A stretch of 64,000 nucleotides of DNA from Capnocytophaga canimorsus. GTDB lineage: Bacteria; Bacteroidota; Bacteroidia; Flavobacteriales; Flavobacteriaceae. The notes beneath the pieces were generated by a model that searched no databases, was not told the DNA's origin, and saw only the letters and a program-made list of their open reading frames with translations. Position 1 is the first letter of the stretch. Every line of letters begins with the position of its first letter. The translations under genes were made by a program, and so were the position numbers. Shown piece after piece: positions 43,707 through 54,600 of the stretch. The stretch is taken from NCBI RefSeq assembly GCF_002302565.1, contig NZ_CP022382.1, forward strand, positions 1,497,001 through 1,561,000, read 5' to 3'.

Positions 43707-46700
43707 ATGGGCAAACAATTGTTGACACTATTGATGTTGCTGTGGGGTTCATTAGCCTTAGCACAGCAAAGGACGGTTTCCGGAAAGGTTACCGACCAAA
43801 GTGGTAACCCATTACCCAATGTAAATATTCTGGTAAAGGGTACTGCTCACGGAACGGCTACAGATTTTGAAGGTCTGTACACGCTCAATAACGTTAATTT
43901 GGGCGATATTATTGAATATAGCTACATTGGCTTTGTTACCCAAACCCGAAAAATTTCTGATAATCGGCAAAAAATCACCCTAAATGTAGTGTTAATTGAA
44001 GACACTCAAGAGCTTGAAGACGTGGTGGTAGTAGGGTACGGAACGCAAAAGAAAACCGATGTAACTGGAGCTGTGGCATCAGTCGATTACAAACAATTAG
44101 CTACTCAACCCATAAACACAGTTAACGATGCCCTAAAGGGACGAATTGCTGGAGTACACGTTTTTTCAAATAGTGGTGCGCCAGGAGGCTCCATTTCAGT
44201 TCGTGTGCGTGGTGTGGGTACTGTAAACAACGCTGACCCACTATATGTGGTTGACGGAGTGCCCACTTCGGATATTAACTTCCTCAATCCTAATGATATT
44301 GCTTCTATTGAAGTACTCAAAGATGCTTCATCTTCCGCTATTTACGGATCAAGAGGTGCTAACGGAGTCGTTTTAGTAACTACCAAAGGAGGTAAGTTTA
44401 ATATGCCTTCCAAAATAAATATTGACACCTATGCCGGAGTGAAAAACCTTATCAATAATTGGCAACTGACCAATGGTGCAGAATGGTACGATATTCAAAA
44501 AGCACTTAACGAAACCCGCACCAAACCCATAAATCTGTCGTTAGTAAGCCGAGATGTTTCTACCGACTGGCTCAAAGAAATTTCAAGAACCGCTTTCGTT
44601 AGCGATAGGAATGTGAGTTTTTCAGGGGGAACTGACAAATTGGTGTATATGGTAGCTGGTGGTTTTTATAAGGAAGAAGGAACCATAATAGGAACAGATT
44701 ATCAGAGAATTACTGCCCGATTAAAATCAGATTATAAAGTAAAAGACTATCTGAAAGTAGGCGTAAACATAAATATTCAAAGTAGCGATACACACAATTC
44801 AATACTCGAAGGAAATCCTACCGTAGGAACCATCAATACAGCTATTAAACTAGAACCCAATTTTCCCGTTTGGATAGACCAAAGTAAAGGCAAATATGAC
44901 TATTCCAAATTCACTGATTTTCCCAATCCGGTAGCTCAAATTGCTTACAATAATGACCGCTCGGAAAAACTGCGAATGCTTGCCAATGTTTATGCCGAAT
45001 TTGAACTGCTAAAAGACCTCAAGTTTAAAAGTAGCTACGGATGGAACAGAACCAGTACCGATAACTATTCATTTACACCAGTTTACGAGGTAAATGTCAA
45101 TCAACGAAATCTAGAAAATAGCATTTATCGCTACAACGGAAGGAATGTTTACCAAACTTGGGAAAATACTTTCAACTACACCAAAGAAATCGGGAAACAC
45201 AATATTAGTGCGCTTTATGGATTTACCAAAGAAAAAAGCCGTTACGAATGGGTATCTGGAAGCAAAAATAACATCCCTAATGAAGATAAGGCCTTGTGGT
45301 TTTTAGATGCGGCAACCAGTGGCGATGCCGCAAAGGGTTCGGCTTCGGAGTTTACTTTGATGTCTTATTTAGGAAGAATCAATTACTCATTTGATAATAA
45401 ATACCTAATAACAGCCTCATATCGGGCTGACGGTTCGTCACGCTTTTCAAAAGGAAATCGCTGGGGATACTTCCCTTCCGTAGCTTTGGGTTGGCGTATC
45501 AGCGAAGAAAACTTCCTTAAAAATACAGAATGGCTTTCTTCATTAAAATTAAGAGCAGGTTGGGGGCAAATTGGAAATCAAAACATAGGTACTTATCCGT
45601 ATCAAACCACAATAAACGGTGATGCACAATATCGATATCTGTTTGGGGTACAAGAAGATATTTGGCAAGGATACGTAGTTACAGCAATGCGTGACAAAAA
45701 CATCAAATGGGAAACGGTAGAATCGGTAAACGTAGGATTTGATGCCTCATTCTTTAACGGAAAACTAGATTTGACCTTTGATTGGTTCAACAAAGACACC
45801 AAAGATATGCTACTTTCAGTGCCTATCCCTCTGTATTATGGTTATGAAAACGGACCTGTGGTTAACGTAGGGAAAGCTAACAACAAAGGTATAGAACTCA
45901 GCCTAAACTGGAAAAACAAGGTTTCAAACGATTTTGATTACAATATAGGGTTTAATATCTCTACCTACCAAAATAAAATGACCAGTATAGGAAACGGAAA
46001 CCCTATAACAGGAGGAGTTTACAAAAATGGTTCGGCTACTCGTACCGAAGAAGGCGAATCCATAGGTTTCTTTTACGGGTATAAAACTGCAGGGCTTTTC
46101 CAATCACAAGCCGAAATCGACAATTGGGCAATACAACAAGGTAAAGATAATTCAGCATTACAACCTGGCGACTTAAAGTTTGTAGATGTTACCGGTGACG
46201 GAACAGTTGACGATAAAGATCGTACCAAAATAGGGAGCCCCGACCCCGATTTTATTTACGGAATTAATTTGGGTATCAACTACAAAGGTTGGGAACTGAA
46301 TGCTTTCGTACAAGGTTCGCAAGGCAATGAAATTTTCAATGCTATGAAAACCCACTTGTATCAGTTTGACGAAACCAACAAACACAAAGATATGGTGCAT
46401 TCTTGGACGCCCACCAACACCGATACTCAAATGCCTCGCTTAACAGCAAAAGACAAAAATAATACCAACAGAGCTTCTGATAGATTTGTTGAAGATGGCT
46501 CATACGTTCGTTTGAAAAACGTAACCTTAGCTTATAATCTGCCTTCACATTGGATGGAAAAGGTAAAAATGAGTCAAATGAAATTGTACGTATCAGCTCA
46601 AAACCTACTGACCTTTACTAAGTATTCAGGTGCTGACCCTGAAATTGGTCAAGTTTCTTCAAGTAATTATTTGAGCAGAGGCGTTGATTTAGGAATATAC

Positions 46701-46745
46701 CCACAAGCAAGAACCTTTGTAATGGGATTGAAAATGCAATTTTAA
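43707..46745 (+). CDS. SusC/RagA-family TonB-dependent outer-membrane transporter
   Basis: A 1012-aa barrel transporter for large nutrients such as glycans or peptides. It has a signal peptide (MGKQLLTLLMLLWGSLALA), a carboxypeptidase-like domain (about 22-100; VSGKVTDQSGNPLPNVNILV), a TonB-box-like VVVVGYGTQKK, and a plug with GSISVRVRGVGT, PLYVVDGVP and SIEVLKDASSSAIYGSRGANGVVLVTTK. The barrel ends in a terminal Phe (MGLKMQF). It is followed by its SusD partner. No glycosidase or regulator is adjacent, so the substrate cannot be inferred. Confidence 0.95.
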   Translation: MGKQLLTLLMLLWGSLALAQQRTVSGKVTDQSGNPLPNVNILVKGTAHGTATDFEGLYTLNNVNLGDIIEYSYIGFVTQTRKISDNRQKITLNVVLIEDTQELEDVVVVGYGTQKKTDVTGAVASVDYKQLATQPINTVNDALKGRIAGVHVFSNSGAPGGSISVRVRGVGTVNNADPLYVVDGVPTSDINFLNPNDIASIEVLKDASSSAIYGSRGANGVVLVTTKGGKFNMPSKINIDTYAGVKNLINNWQLTNGAEWYDIQKALNETRTKPINLSLVSRDVSTDWLKEISRTAFVSDRNVSFSGGTDKLVYMVAGGFYKEEGTIIGTDYQRITARLKSDYKVKDYLKVGVNINIQSSDTHNSILEGNPTVGTINTAIKLEPNFPVWIDQSKGKYDYSKFTDFPNPVAQIAYNNDRSEKLRMLANVYAEFELLKDLKFKSSYGWNRTSTDNYSFTPVYEVNVNQRNLENSIYRYNGRNVYQTWENTFNYTKEIGKHNISALYGFTKEKSRYEWVSGSKNNIPNEDKALWFLDAATSGDAAKGSASEFTLMSYLGRINYSFDNKYLITASYRADGSSRFSKGNRWGYFPSVALGWRISEENFLKNTEWLSSLKLRAGWGQIGNQNIGTYPYQTTINGDAQYRYLFGVQEDIWQGYVVTAMRDKNIKWETVESVNVGFDASFFNGKLDLTFDWFNKDTKDMLLSVPIPLYYGYENGPVVNVGKANNKGIELSLNWKNKVSNDFDYNIGFNISTYQNKMTSIGNGNPITGGVYKNGSATRTEEGESIGFFYGYKTAGLFQSQAEIDNWAIQQGKDNSALQPGDLKFVDVTGDGTVDDKDRTKIGSPDPDFIYGINLGINYKGWELNAFVQGSQGNEIFNAMKTHLYQFDETNKHKDMVHSWTPTNTDTQMPRLTAKDKNNTNRASDRFVEDGSYVRLKNVTLAYNLPSHWMEKVKMSQMKLYVSAQNLLTFTKYSGADPEIGQVSSSNYLSRGVDLGIYPQARTFVMGLKMQF

Positions 46746-46762
46746 CCTAAAAACAAAACACA

Positions 46763-48280
46763 ATGAAAAAGAATATCATTAACATAATAAAAACAACACT
46801 ACTGGGCATATTACTGGCAGGTTGTAACCCCGATTTTCTTGATCAAGAAAAATTAGGAGAAGAGACCTCTAATGTGTTTTTCAATAGCCAACAAAAGGCA
46901 TTAAATTCACTAACTGCTGCTTATTCCGATATTAAAGATTATCGATTTGGCTGGACTCATTGGGCTTTTGGCGAAACCCTTAGCGACAATGCTATTTACG
47001 GAGGAAGTGATGGTGACAACTCTAGCTTTTCAACACTAAAAGACTTTAATGCCAATACATCGCACCCATTAGTTACTAACAAATGGCGGCTTTGCTATCG
47101 AGGCATCAACAAAGCTAATCAAACCATTGAAGGGGTACAGAAGATGAATAGTTCGTTATTTGAATCGGAAGCTCTAAAAAACCGAATCGTTGCCGAGGCA
47201 AAAGTGTTACGAGCTTTCTATCACTTTGAATTGGTACGTTGCTATGGGCGTGTACCCATTTTAGATCGACTGATTACTTCTAATTCAGATAAAATCGCAC
47301 AATCCGACATTGAAACCGTTTACAAATTCATCGTTGCCGATTTGGAAGCAGCACAAGCCCATCTTCCTAAGAAAAGCCAATACGATGTTAAAAATCGAGG
47401 CAGAATCACTCAAGGATTTGCCCAAGGACTATTAGCTAAGGTAAATCTTTATAACAAAAATTATCCTGAAGCCAAAAAATGGGCAAAAGCAGTAATGGAC
47501 TCCAACGAATATCAATTGGTAGCCAATTTTGCTGATATTTTCACTTTTGAAGGCGAACACGGAGCCGAATCCATCTTTGAGGTAAGCTTTTTTGACTCTC
47601 AAACCGAATCGGCAGCTACCAAAAACAACGGAAACTTTCAAACCTTATTTATGCTTCCCCGAAATATCACCTACGGATATGGCATAAATTTGCCTACTCA
47701 GGAATTAGCTAATGCCTTTGATGCTGCTGGAGATGTTATTCGTAAAAAGGCCACCTTATTAACTACCGAAGAGGTATATCAATTAGAAATTTCCCCTGAA
47801 ATTCTAAACTCAAGCGACCCTGAAAAAATTGAAAAAGAGAAAGCGAAACTTGAGTTTAACAGAACTGGTCTTTTCCAAAAGAAAATGTACGTTGCTCCGA
47901 ACAAACGCTCAAAACAAATACGTAACAATGCTAACAATATCCGTATGATGCGTTATGCCGAAATTTTGCTCATCTACGCTGAAGCCGCTGCCGAAACCGC
48001 TGATGAAGTAGCAGCTAAAATGGCTTTAAATCAGGTGCGTTTAAGAGCGGGATTGTCGGAAGTTATCAGTACTGGAGACGCCTTAAAAGATGCTATTTTT
48101 AACGAACGTCGATTGGAACTAGCTGGCGAAAGTGAACGTTATCACGACCTTATCAGAACAGGAAGAGCAAACGCTACGATACTCCCTGGCTGGAGTGAAG
48201 CCAAAAAATATTGGCCTGTTCCACAAACCGAAATTGATAACACCACAGGAGAAATAGAACAAAACTCAGGATATAACTAA
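46763..48280 (+). CDS. SusD/RagB-family nutrient-binding lipoprotein
   Basis: A 505-aa surface lipoprotein that caps the SusC transporter. The lipobox is LLAGC (acylated Cys21), followed by NPDFLDQ. The family helices are clear: RCYGRVPILDRL, ITQGFAQGLLAKVNLY and NIRMMRYAEILLIYAEAAAE, with the terminal block IFNERRLELAGESERYHDLIRTGRA and YWPVPQTEID. It starts 17 bases after the susC stop and is followed by a strong bidirectional terminator. Confidence 0.95.
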   Translation: MKKNIINIIKTTLLGILLAGCNPDFLDQEKLGEETSNVFFNSQQKALNSLTAAYSDIKDYRFGWTHWAFGETLSDNAIYGGSDGDNSSFSTLKDFNANTSHPLVTNKWRLCYRGINKANQTIEGVQKMNSSLFESEALKNRIVAEAKVLRAFYHFELVRCYGRVPILDRLITSNSDKIAQSDIETVYKFIVADLEAAQAHLPKKSQYDVKNRGRITQGFAQGLLAKVNLYNKNYPEAKKWAKAVMDSNEYQLVANFADIFTFEGEHGAESIFEVSFFDSQTESAATKNNGNFQTLFMLPRNITYGYGINLPTQELANAFDAAGDVIRKKATLLTTEEVYQLEISPEILNSSDPEKIEKEKAKLEFNRTGLFQKKMYVAPNKRSKQIRNNANNIRMMRYAEILLIYAEAAAETADEVAAKMALNQVRLRAGLSEVISTGDALKDAIFNERRLELAGESERYHDLIRTGRANATILPGWSEAKKYWPVPQTEIDNTTGEIEQNSGYN

Positions 48281-48318
48281 TCATAAAAAATCGGGCTTTA
48301 AGCCCGATTTTTTATGAT
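48280..48318. terminator. Bidirectional terminator between susD and the epimerase gene
   Basis: Two 19-base arms, perfectly complementary, meet at a single central T: the core is TCGGGCTT / AAGCCCGA, flanked by an A-run on the left and a T-run on the right. It starts at the susD stop codon and ends 12 bases before the stop of the convergent epimerase gene, serving both. Confidence 0.9.
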
Positions 48319-48330
48319 ACATCATCACCT

Positions 48331-49353
48331 TTATTCTAATCCTTTCTTAATCACTCCTATACCAGGCAGACTATTGAGAACTATCTTTCCACGAACTGCT
48401 TTAACCCCCTCAAAAATATCATTACTGATAAGCAAATTTCCATCAAGATCTACCCAGTCGGCAAGGGGGGCAAGTTGTGCAGCTGCCGAAATAGCACACG
48501 AAGTTTCAGTCATACAACCTAACATCGTTTTCATTCCTAAAGCCTTTGCCAAATGAAACATTTTATGAGCTTCACGCATTCCAGAGGCTTTCATCAGTTT
48601 GATATTAATTCCAGAGAAAATCTCCCGTAAACGAGGGATATCTTCCAGCCGTTGCACACTTTCATCGGCAATAATAGGTAAAGGGCTATGCTCGGTGAGC
48701 CACGATAATTCTTTAAGTTGATTTTTAGGCATTGGTTGTTCTACAAAAAGTACGTTTTGGGTAGCTAACCAATGGATATTATCCAAAGCTTGATATTTAT
48801 CCGTCCACCCTTGATTAGCATCTACACAAAGTGGAACTTGAGTCAGTGAGCGAATGGTTTGTATCATTTGTTGGTCATTGTCAGCTCCAAGCTTAACTTT
48901 AAGCCTTTCAAAATGTTGAGCTTCGAGCGTTTTTTGACGAACAACCTCTTCGTTATCAATACCTATAGTAAAGGAAGTAGGTGGTATTTTTTGTGAACTA
49001 TATCCCCATATTTTATGCCAAGGTTGTCCAAGTAATTTGCCTACCAAATCGTGTAAAGCTATATCAATAGCCGCCTTTGCAGCTGTATTTTTAGGAGAAA
49101 TCTCATCAATATAATGCAGAATGTCTTCCATTTGAAAAGGATCGTTAAATCGTCTTAAATCAATCCGTTCATAAAATTGAGCAACCGTATGTAAGTTTTC
49201 TTTCAAATAAGGAGGCAAAGAGGCTTCTCCATAGCCCACAACCCCATTGTATTCAAGGGTAACAAGCATACACGGGGTGGTGGTACGACTACAAGAGGCT
49301 ACCGTAAAAGGATGTAACAATTGCAATTGAAAAGGAGCAAATTTGAAATCCAA
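48331..49353 (-). CDS. Dipeptide epimerase (L-Ala-D/L-Glu epimerase-like, enolase superfamily)
   Basis: A 340-aa muconate-lactonising subgroup enolase-superfamily enzyme. The N-terminal lid domain (about 1-115) precedes a barrel with the KxK acid-base motif in RLKVKLG, metal ligands in LCVDANQGW, VEQPMPK and IADESV, and the second base lysine in INIKLMKASG. Members racemise dipeptides released from peptidoglycan or diet. The start codon is TTG (49351-49353). It lies 19 bases after the SMI1/SUFU-domain gene but is not obviously linked in function. Confidence 0.9.
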   Translation of the reverse strand: MDFKFAPFQLQLLHPFTVASCSRTTTPCMLVTLEYNGVVGYGEASLPPYLKENLHTVAQFYERIDLRRFNDPFQMEDILHYIDEISPKNTAAKAAIDIALHDLVGKLLGQPWHKIWGYSSQKIPPTSFTIGIDNEEVVRQKTLEAQHFERLKVKLGADNDQQMIQTIRSLTQVPLCVDANQGWTDKYQALDNIHWLATQNVLFVEQPMPKNQLKELSWLTEHSPLPIIADESVQRLEDIPRLREIFSGINIKLMKASGMREAHKMFHLAKALGMKTMLGCMTETSCAISAAAQLAPLADWVDLDGNLLISNDIFEGVKAVRGKIVLNSLPGIGVIKKGLE

Positions 49354-49372
49354 AAGACTATTTTTTTTAAAA

Positions 49373-51514
49373 TTAACTTCCTAAATTCAAGTAAATTACA
49401 GGTGTTCCATCTTCTTGGTAGGATTCCAAATCGAAACCTTCAAAGAAAATATGGTCGCCTAAATCTTTGTTAGATAATGTATTGTGAATATGACGAAGTA
49501 AGTTTAAAGCTCCGTAATAGTTGCGGTCTTCACTTTCAAGTTCTGCTAATATACGAGCGTAGTACATTCCGTCTTCATCTGGGTCGTCAAAAGTTTCAGG
49601 ATTAAGCAAACGCTCATTTTCTAAAATATCTTTCTCACTTTTGATGTAAGCCTCATACATCATCATCACTTTGGAACTGCTAAAAATGGTTGCAAAAGGT
49701 GTGAAATCTTCCAAATCGTTTTCAATATCAGCATTGTAATCTCGTATGCCGTCCCAGAAATGCATCAGTGAACCGTAAAAACGATCGTTAAACGCCCACG
49801 CAATATTATCTAATAAATTAGGAGTTTCCATAGCCTCGTAATCTTCACAAACATTCACACGATTGATGTCAACTACTGGAGGATACGGAATGTCAGCCTC
49901 TTCGAACTTGTCTAGCAAATCGTCTGCCGATTGGTCGAGTTTGAATTGCGTTTCTTCTGGATAAAGTGGCACTACATAGAAGAATCCAACTTCTTTTCCC
50001 GAAGGTAATTCTGCCACAGCCCATTGGCTTTGTTCGCCGTCTTCACTTTGTGTAACTGCCCCGATGAGCATCAGGCAATCGAAATTAGTACCTTCCAAAG
50101 CATCATTGGTAGGTATGGTATGCCCGTATCCTAAATAAGTTTGATGCTGGATAGGCAAACGAGCTAAGTTTTTCAGCCAACGGATAGGCCAATAGTCTTT
50201 CTCTTCTTCACTTTGGATATTCCAAGTAGGAGGTAGGTTGATAACCAGTTCGGCAAATGGCGAGGCGTGATAATCCTCCGGGGTGTACATCTGAAAAGCT
50301 CCCATACCGCCCGTTACTAGTGTGTAATAATTGCGTTCTGGTGTGGGTTTTATAAGATAAATATCGCAATGAATATCAGGAGATACGAGTTCGTGCAGAA
50401 CCTCATCAAACTTCCCGAAAGTTATTTCGATATAACTTTCCAAAGCCGTGCGTTCTTCTTCAGTGTAATACGCTGCTTCTTGGTAATTTCCGTCTTCAGC
50501 AAACTCAAGACAATTATTTTCGGCATTGTACACCAATTGTTCTGATTGCAAATTGCGAATGATGTAACCCAACCAATCTTTGATGTCGTTGTAGAGATAA
50601 CCTACTTCAAAATTATTGATGTCCTCGTTGAGCATCACGCAGATAATTTGCCCATAAAATTCTTCCTGTTTGGGGTCTAAATCCATACAAATGAAGAATT
50701 GCTCTCCAGCCAAAATCGGAATCCATTTTTCGTTGAAAAGTGTGTTTTGGACATCTTCTTCATCAAAGAAAATTTCTTCGGAAAGTCGGACATTTTTCCA
50801 ATTCTCACCATAATGTTGCTTTACAAAGCTCAGCCATCTTTCTTGAATTTCAGTTACTTCACTTAATGAAACAAAATGCTGATTGCCTGTTGCGAAAAAC
50901 GGAACAATTTGTTTTTGACCATTGAAAGTGCGATAAAGCTCTTTGTAAGCTTCAGGAAGTTTTGCACCAATTTGGTTTTCAAAACTTTCCAACTCAGCAT
51001 CGGAAGCTCCTGAGGCGATGAGTGTACGCAAATTGGGAGCTTTTTTCTCTAAAAAGTGTAAAAATCGTTCTAACGGATATTGCACTCCTTCTCTTCCGCC
51101 ATTGTAAACCTCTACAGGCGAAACTCCTTTTTCTTGAGCATATTCAATACAAGCCAAGTACGTATCTACATCATTACCAGAACCTTGTAATTCTTGTTCT
51201 CTGAGGAAGTGTTTTTTTGCTAATTCACTGTTATTGAGGTAGAAGTAGGAATACCCGATGCGATAATTCCATGAAGCTGTTTCGCCAAGTTCTTCTTCCA
51301 GATATTTGAAAACATCGATAGCTTTTTGCAAATATTTTTCATTTTCAGCAGATTGGTCGAGCCAGTAAAAGTTGTTATAAGCCCTTCCGAGTTCGCTCAG
51401 AACGGCAGTAGAACGCTCTTCCACAGGCAGATTTTCTATAAAGTCGATAATAGCTTGGATGTTATCATTTTCATCCCAAGCATCAATTTTTTTTAGGATT
51501 TGTTTTTCTGTCAT
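49373..51514 (-). CDS. Large SMI1/KNR4-SUFU domain protein
   Basis: A 713-aa cytoplasmic protein. Its N-terminal part (about 1-130) has TPR-like helices. An SMI1/KNR4-type domain follows with LESFENQIGAKLPEAYKELYR and FNGQ (about 175-330). A suppressor-of-fused (SUFU) domain is next (about 370-535; YTLVTGGMGAFQMYTPED, RWLKNLARLPIQHQTYLGYGHTIP). The C-terminal 170 residues are unassigned. Both SMI1 and SUFU folds serve as immunity domains in polymorphic-toxin systems, but no toxin gene lies nearby, so the role here is open. Confidence 0.8.
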   Translation of the reverse strand: MTEKQILKKIDAWDENDNIQAIIDFIENLPVEERSTAVLSELGRAYNNFYWLDQSAENEKYLQKAIDVFKYLEEELGETASWNYRIGYSYFYLNNSELAKKHFLREQELQGSGNDVDTYLACIEYAQEKGVSPVEVYNGGREGVQYPLERFLHFLEKKAPNLRTLIASGASDAELESFENQIGAKLPEAYKELYRTFNGQKQIVPFFATGNQHFVSLSEVTEIQERWLSFVKQHYGENWKNVRLSEEIFFDEEDVQNTLFNEKWIPILAGEQFFICMDLDPKQEEFYGQIICVMLNEDINNFEVGYLYNDIKDWLGYIIRNLQSEQLVYNAENNCLEFAEDGNYQEAAYYTEEERTALESYIEITFGKFDEVLHELVSPDIHCDIYLIKPTPERNYYTLVTGGMGAFQMYTPEDYHASPFAELVINLPPTWNIQSEEEKDYWPIRWLKNLARLPIQHQTYLGYGHTIPTNDALEGTNFDCLMLIGAVTQSEDGEQSQWAVAELPSGKEVGFFYVVPLYPEETQFKLDQSADDLLDKFEEADIPYPPVVDINRVNVCEDYEAMETPNLLDNIAWAFNDRFYGSLMHFWDGIRDYNADIENDLEDFTPFATIFSSSKVMMMYEAYIKSEKDILENERLLNPETFDDPDEDGMYYARILAELESEDRNYYGALNLLRHIHNTLSNKDLGDHIFFEGFDLESYQEDGTPVIYLNLGS

Positions 51515-51647
51515 AATTTTTATCTATCTACGCTTTTATTTTGAATTTTAGAGTTTTAAATACATAGATTCGAGTTTAGCTATCTTTCTATGTGGTAAAA
51601 ATCTGTATAATATTTTTAAAATTCCAATTTGTATTGCAACTATGTTT

Positions 51648-54600
51648 TTAATTGAATGTATATTTAACGGAAATTCCCGTACGAATAGTGGTCATCGGGA
51701 ATGCCGTAGAAATGGCTGATTTGGAAAAATTATAATTAAAATAATACGATGCCAACAGATTTCTACTCAACGCATATTCAGCCGACATACGTGCCACCCA
51801 AGAGTTTTGCCCTGCCGTAACCTGATGATTATAAATTTCCATATTGCGTATTACCGTAAATTCCTTTAGGTAAGATACATCGGCTTTAAGTATCAAATCG
51901 CTCTTAATGGTAGTAGGTACGCCATTGATACGCGTTGCAAAGCCCACATTTTTAAACCGATACCCCAATCCTACCTTGTATTCTTTACGGAAAATTTCTG
52001 TCAGATAATCATTATCTAAGCTGATAGAAATGGTTCTGTCGCGCCTTAATTCGAGCATCGCATTTACCGAGTTTTTCATTTCCATATCCACCCGAATCAA
52101 AGGGGTGAACTGCTCTATAAGATTTACCGTAGAAAATAAATTTTCATTCAAGAAATTGCCAGAAGCATCTGTTTTACTGATGTTTTTAGCATCATACTCC
52201 AAATTAGTTCTGAACTCATTAAGCGAGTAACTTGCTGTATATCCGTGCGAAAGTGAAAAACGTCGGAAAATGTTTTTGAAAGCCTCTAAGCGCATCAGCC
52301 CCGTATAGCGAATGTTCCACCCTGGTATGGGAATTTTTCGGAAGGCATTAAGCGATACGTTCGCAGCATCGGTTCCGCTGTAAGCCGCCACAAAGGCAGG
52401 CATCATTACCGCTTGGCTATTTTTGCCATAACCTATCGGGAAGCCATCAGCATCAAAATTGGCAGGATTATTTAAATCAATACCACGTGTTGCGGCAAGT
52501 CTTCTTGCTACGGTTTTACGATTTTCCTTAAAAGTTTCAAAAGCATCCGAATAGTATTCGTCAATTCCGCTAAAGGAAGTTGCCAAAATATTGGTAGATA
52601 TTTTAAAGTTACCTACCTGATTGCCAATGAGTTTTTTGTATCTGTAATCAGTGTTTGCAAGTTGCTCTATTTCAAAGGTTTCTGTGTAATTATCCGTATA
52701 TTGACGTTCGCCTTTAAGGTCGATTTGCAAATCGGGTAAGGGTTGCAAATTCGCCACGATATTGAGTTGTCTTTCGGCAGATTGCGTATATTGTTCGTTA
52801 AAATCAGCAAAAGTAGTTAAATAGCCTCTTTCAGCAACTCTGTTTCTGATATCGGTTTGGTCACCAAACATAAAGCCCAAAGAAGGTTTAGCCGTACCGA
52901 AAAAGCCCACTCGAGGAATGTATCCGGGAAGCATCTGCCCGTTGGTTTCCGAGTAGTTTACATCAATGCGTTTGACCATTGTAGCTAATAAGGTAAGTAG
53001 ATTTTTCTTCTGTCCCCCATTTTTAATTCCTAAGTAGGCATAGAATTGATCCATTGCCAAATTAGCCGTAAAGTTATGTGTATTGGCATTTTGCAAAGTA
53101 TTGATTTCGTGTCCTGCCAAATTGATAAGCACTTCTGAACCTCGTTGCCAATCAAAATCGCCATTATAGGTATAGCTTCCTCGAACGAAAGACAAAAACG
53201 GAATTTTATTTAAAGGCAATTCGTAATTCAGTTGGAAATTAGAATAGAAGTGATTGGGGTCACCCATATCCCAGAAGTTATCCCAAAGCCCTACATCTTT
53301 ACGGATAAAAAGCTCACCTGTAGCATCATAATCATAATAATTACGAACAATACTGCTGTTGGCGGCATTGAAATTCAAGCGTAGCGAACGGGTCAAATTA
53401 TAATTTATAGCATACTGATAATCGGTCATATAGTTACGCTGTTGTAATTCAGGAATGCGACGTTGTAACCCTGAATTTACACCTTCCAGATATACATCTC
53501 TGAAAAGCTGTTTGGTAAACGAACGAGTGATGTTCGATGAAAACATTACACTGGCAGGTAGTAAGTTCAGATTGACATCGGTGAGCCATTGCCAATATTT
53601 TTTACCCGATAGGCGTTTTGAATTTTTAAAAGGTTCTATACTTTTGGCTTGAAAAGCGTGATTGTACAATACACCCGTTTTTACATTGCGTTCGTCTTCA
53701 TACTCAAGCTCATAATCACGGTGATTTACCTCATTATACGCATAATTAAAGGTAAAGTTTTCAACGTTATAGAAACGTTTTTTCTGCTCTTCGCCCCAAC
53801 CTTTTTTCACTCCAATAAGGTTAATACCGCGCCGAAGGGTAAAACTTTCGGCTTGGTCTTTAATAGCATTCCGCTCTTGCTGACTTTGTGCTGCATCAAG
53901 TCGGTCTTTAAGCTTTAAGTCTTGATAAACAGGGTCAAACTCAGGTGTGGTAAGTTTCTGAGAATGATTCAAATTTACAGGAACTTCTATTTTCCATTTT
54001 TCAGGCAATAGTTTTCCTGCATTTACATTAACCATTACATCATATTCTTGAACAGCCTCAATGGCACGTTGGTTTGGAGTTTGATCAACAGCCCCGAAGC
54101 CTACGGTACTCATTTTACCTGTAGCCGAAATATTCATCAAATCGGCTGCATTAGCATCAAGTGCGGCAACGGCTGCCCAACCACCATTGTTTACCAATTC
54201 ACTCAATCGTAGTTCATTAAACCAAAATTCACCGCAAGTTTTACCTGCACTATGGTTTTTAATCCCAATCATTACTGCACGTACACTACCCAGTGACGGA
54301 TTTCCTTTTACTGAATAACGATTCTTACCCAATTCCAAAGGAGTATTTTCAGTAACTACATTCAAATCAGCATCGTAGAAAGTAACTTCCGACAAGGTCT
54401 GGTTTCGTATCCCAACCGATTTTAATTTAGTAAGCACCTCCATAGGTACCTGTATCTGGTTTTCATTGGGCCAAATGGCTTGCTCGGAAGAAGCTCCTGC
54501 TGGGGTTACCGTCAGTGGAATTTCTACCTGATAGTAATTGTCTCGAAAATCCGTTCCGATACGTATAAAAGCTGACACCTGTCCATTTGCCAACGGATTG

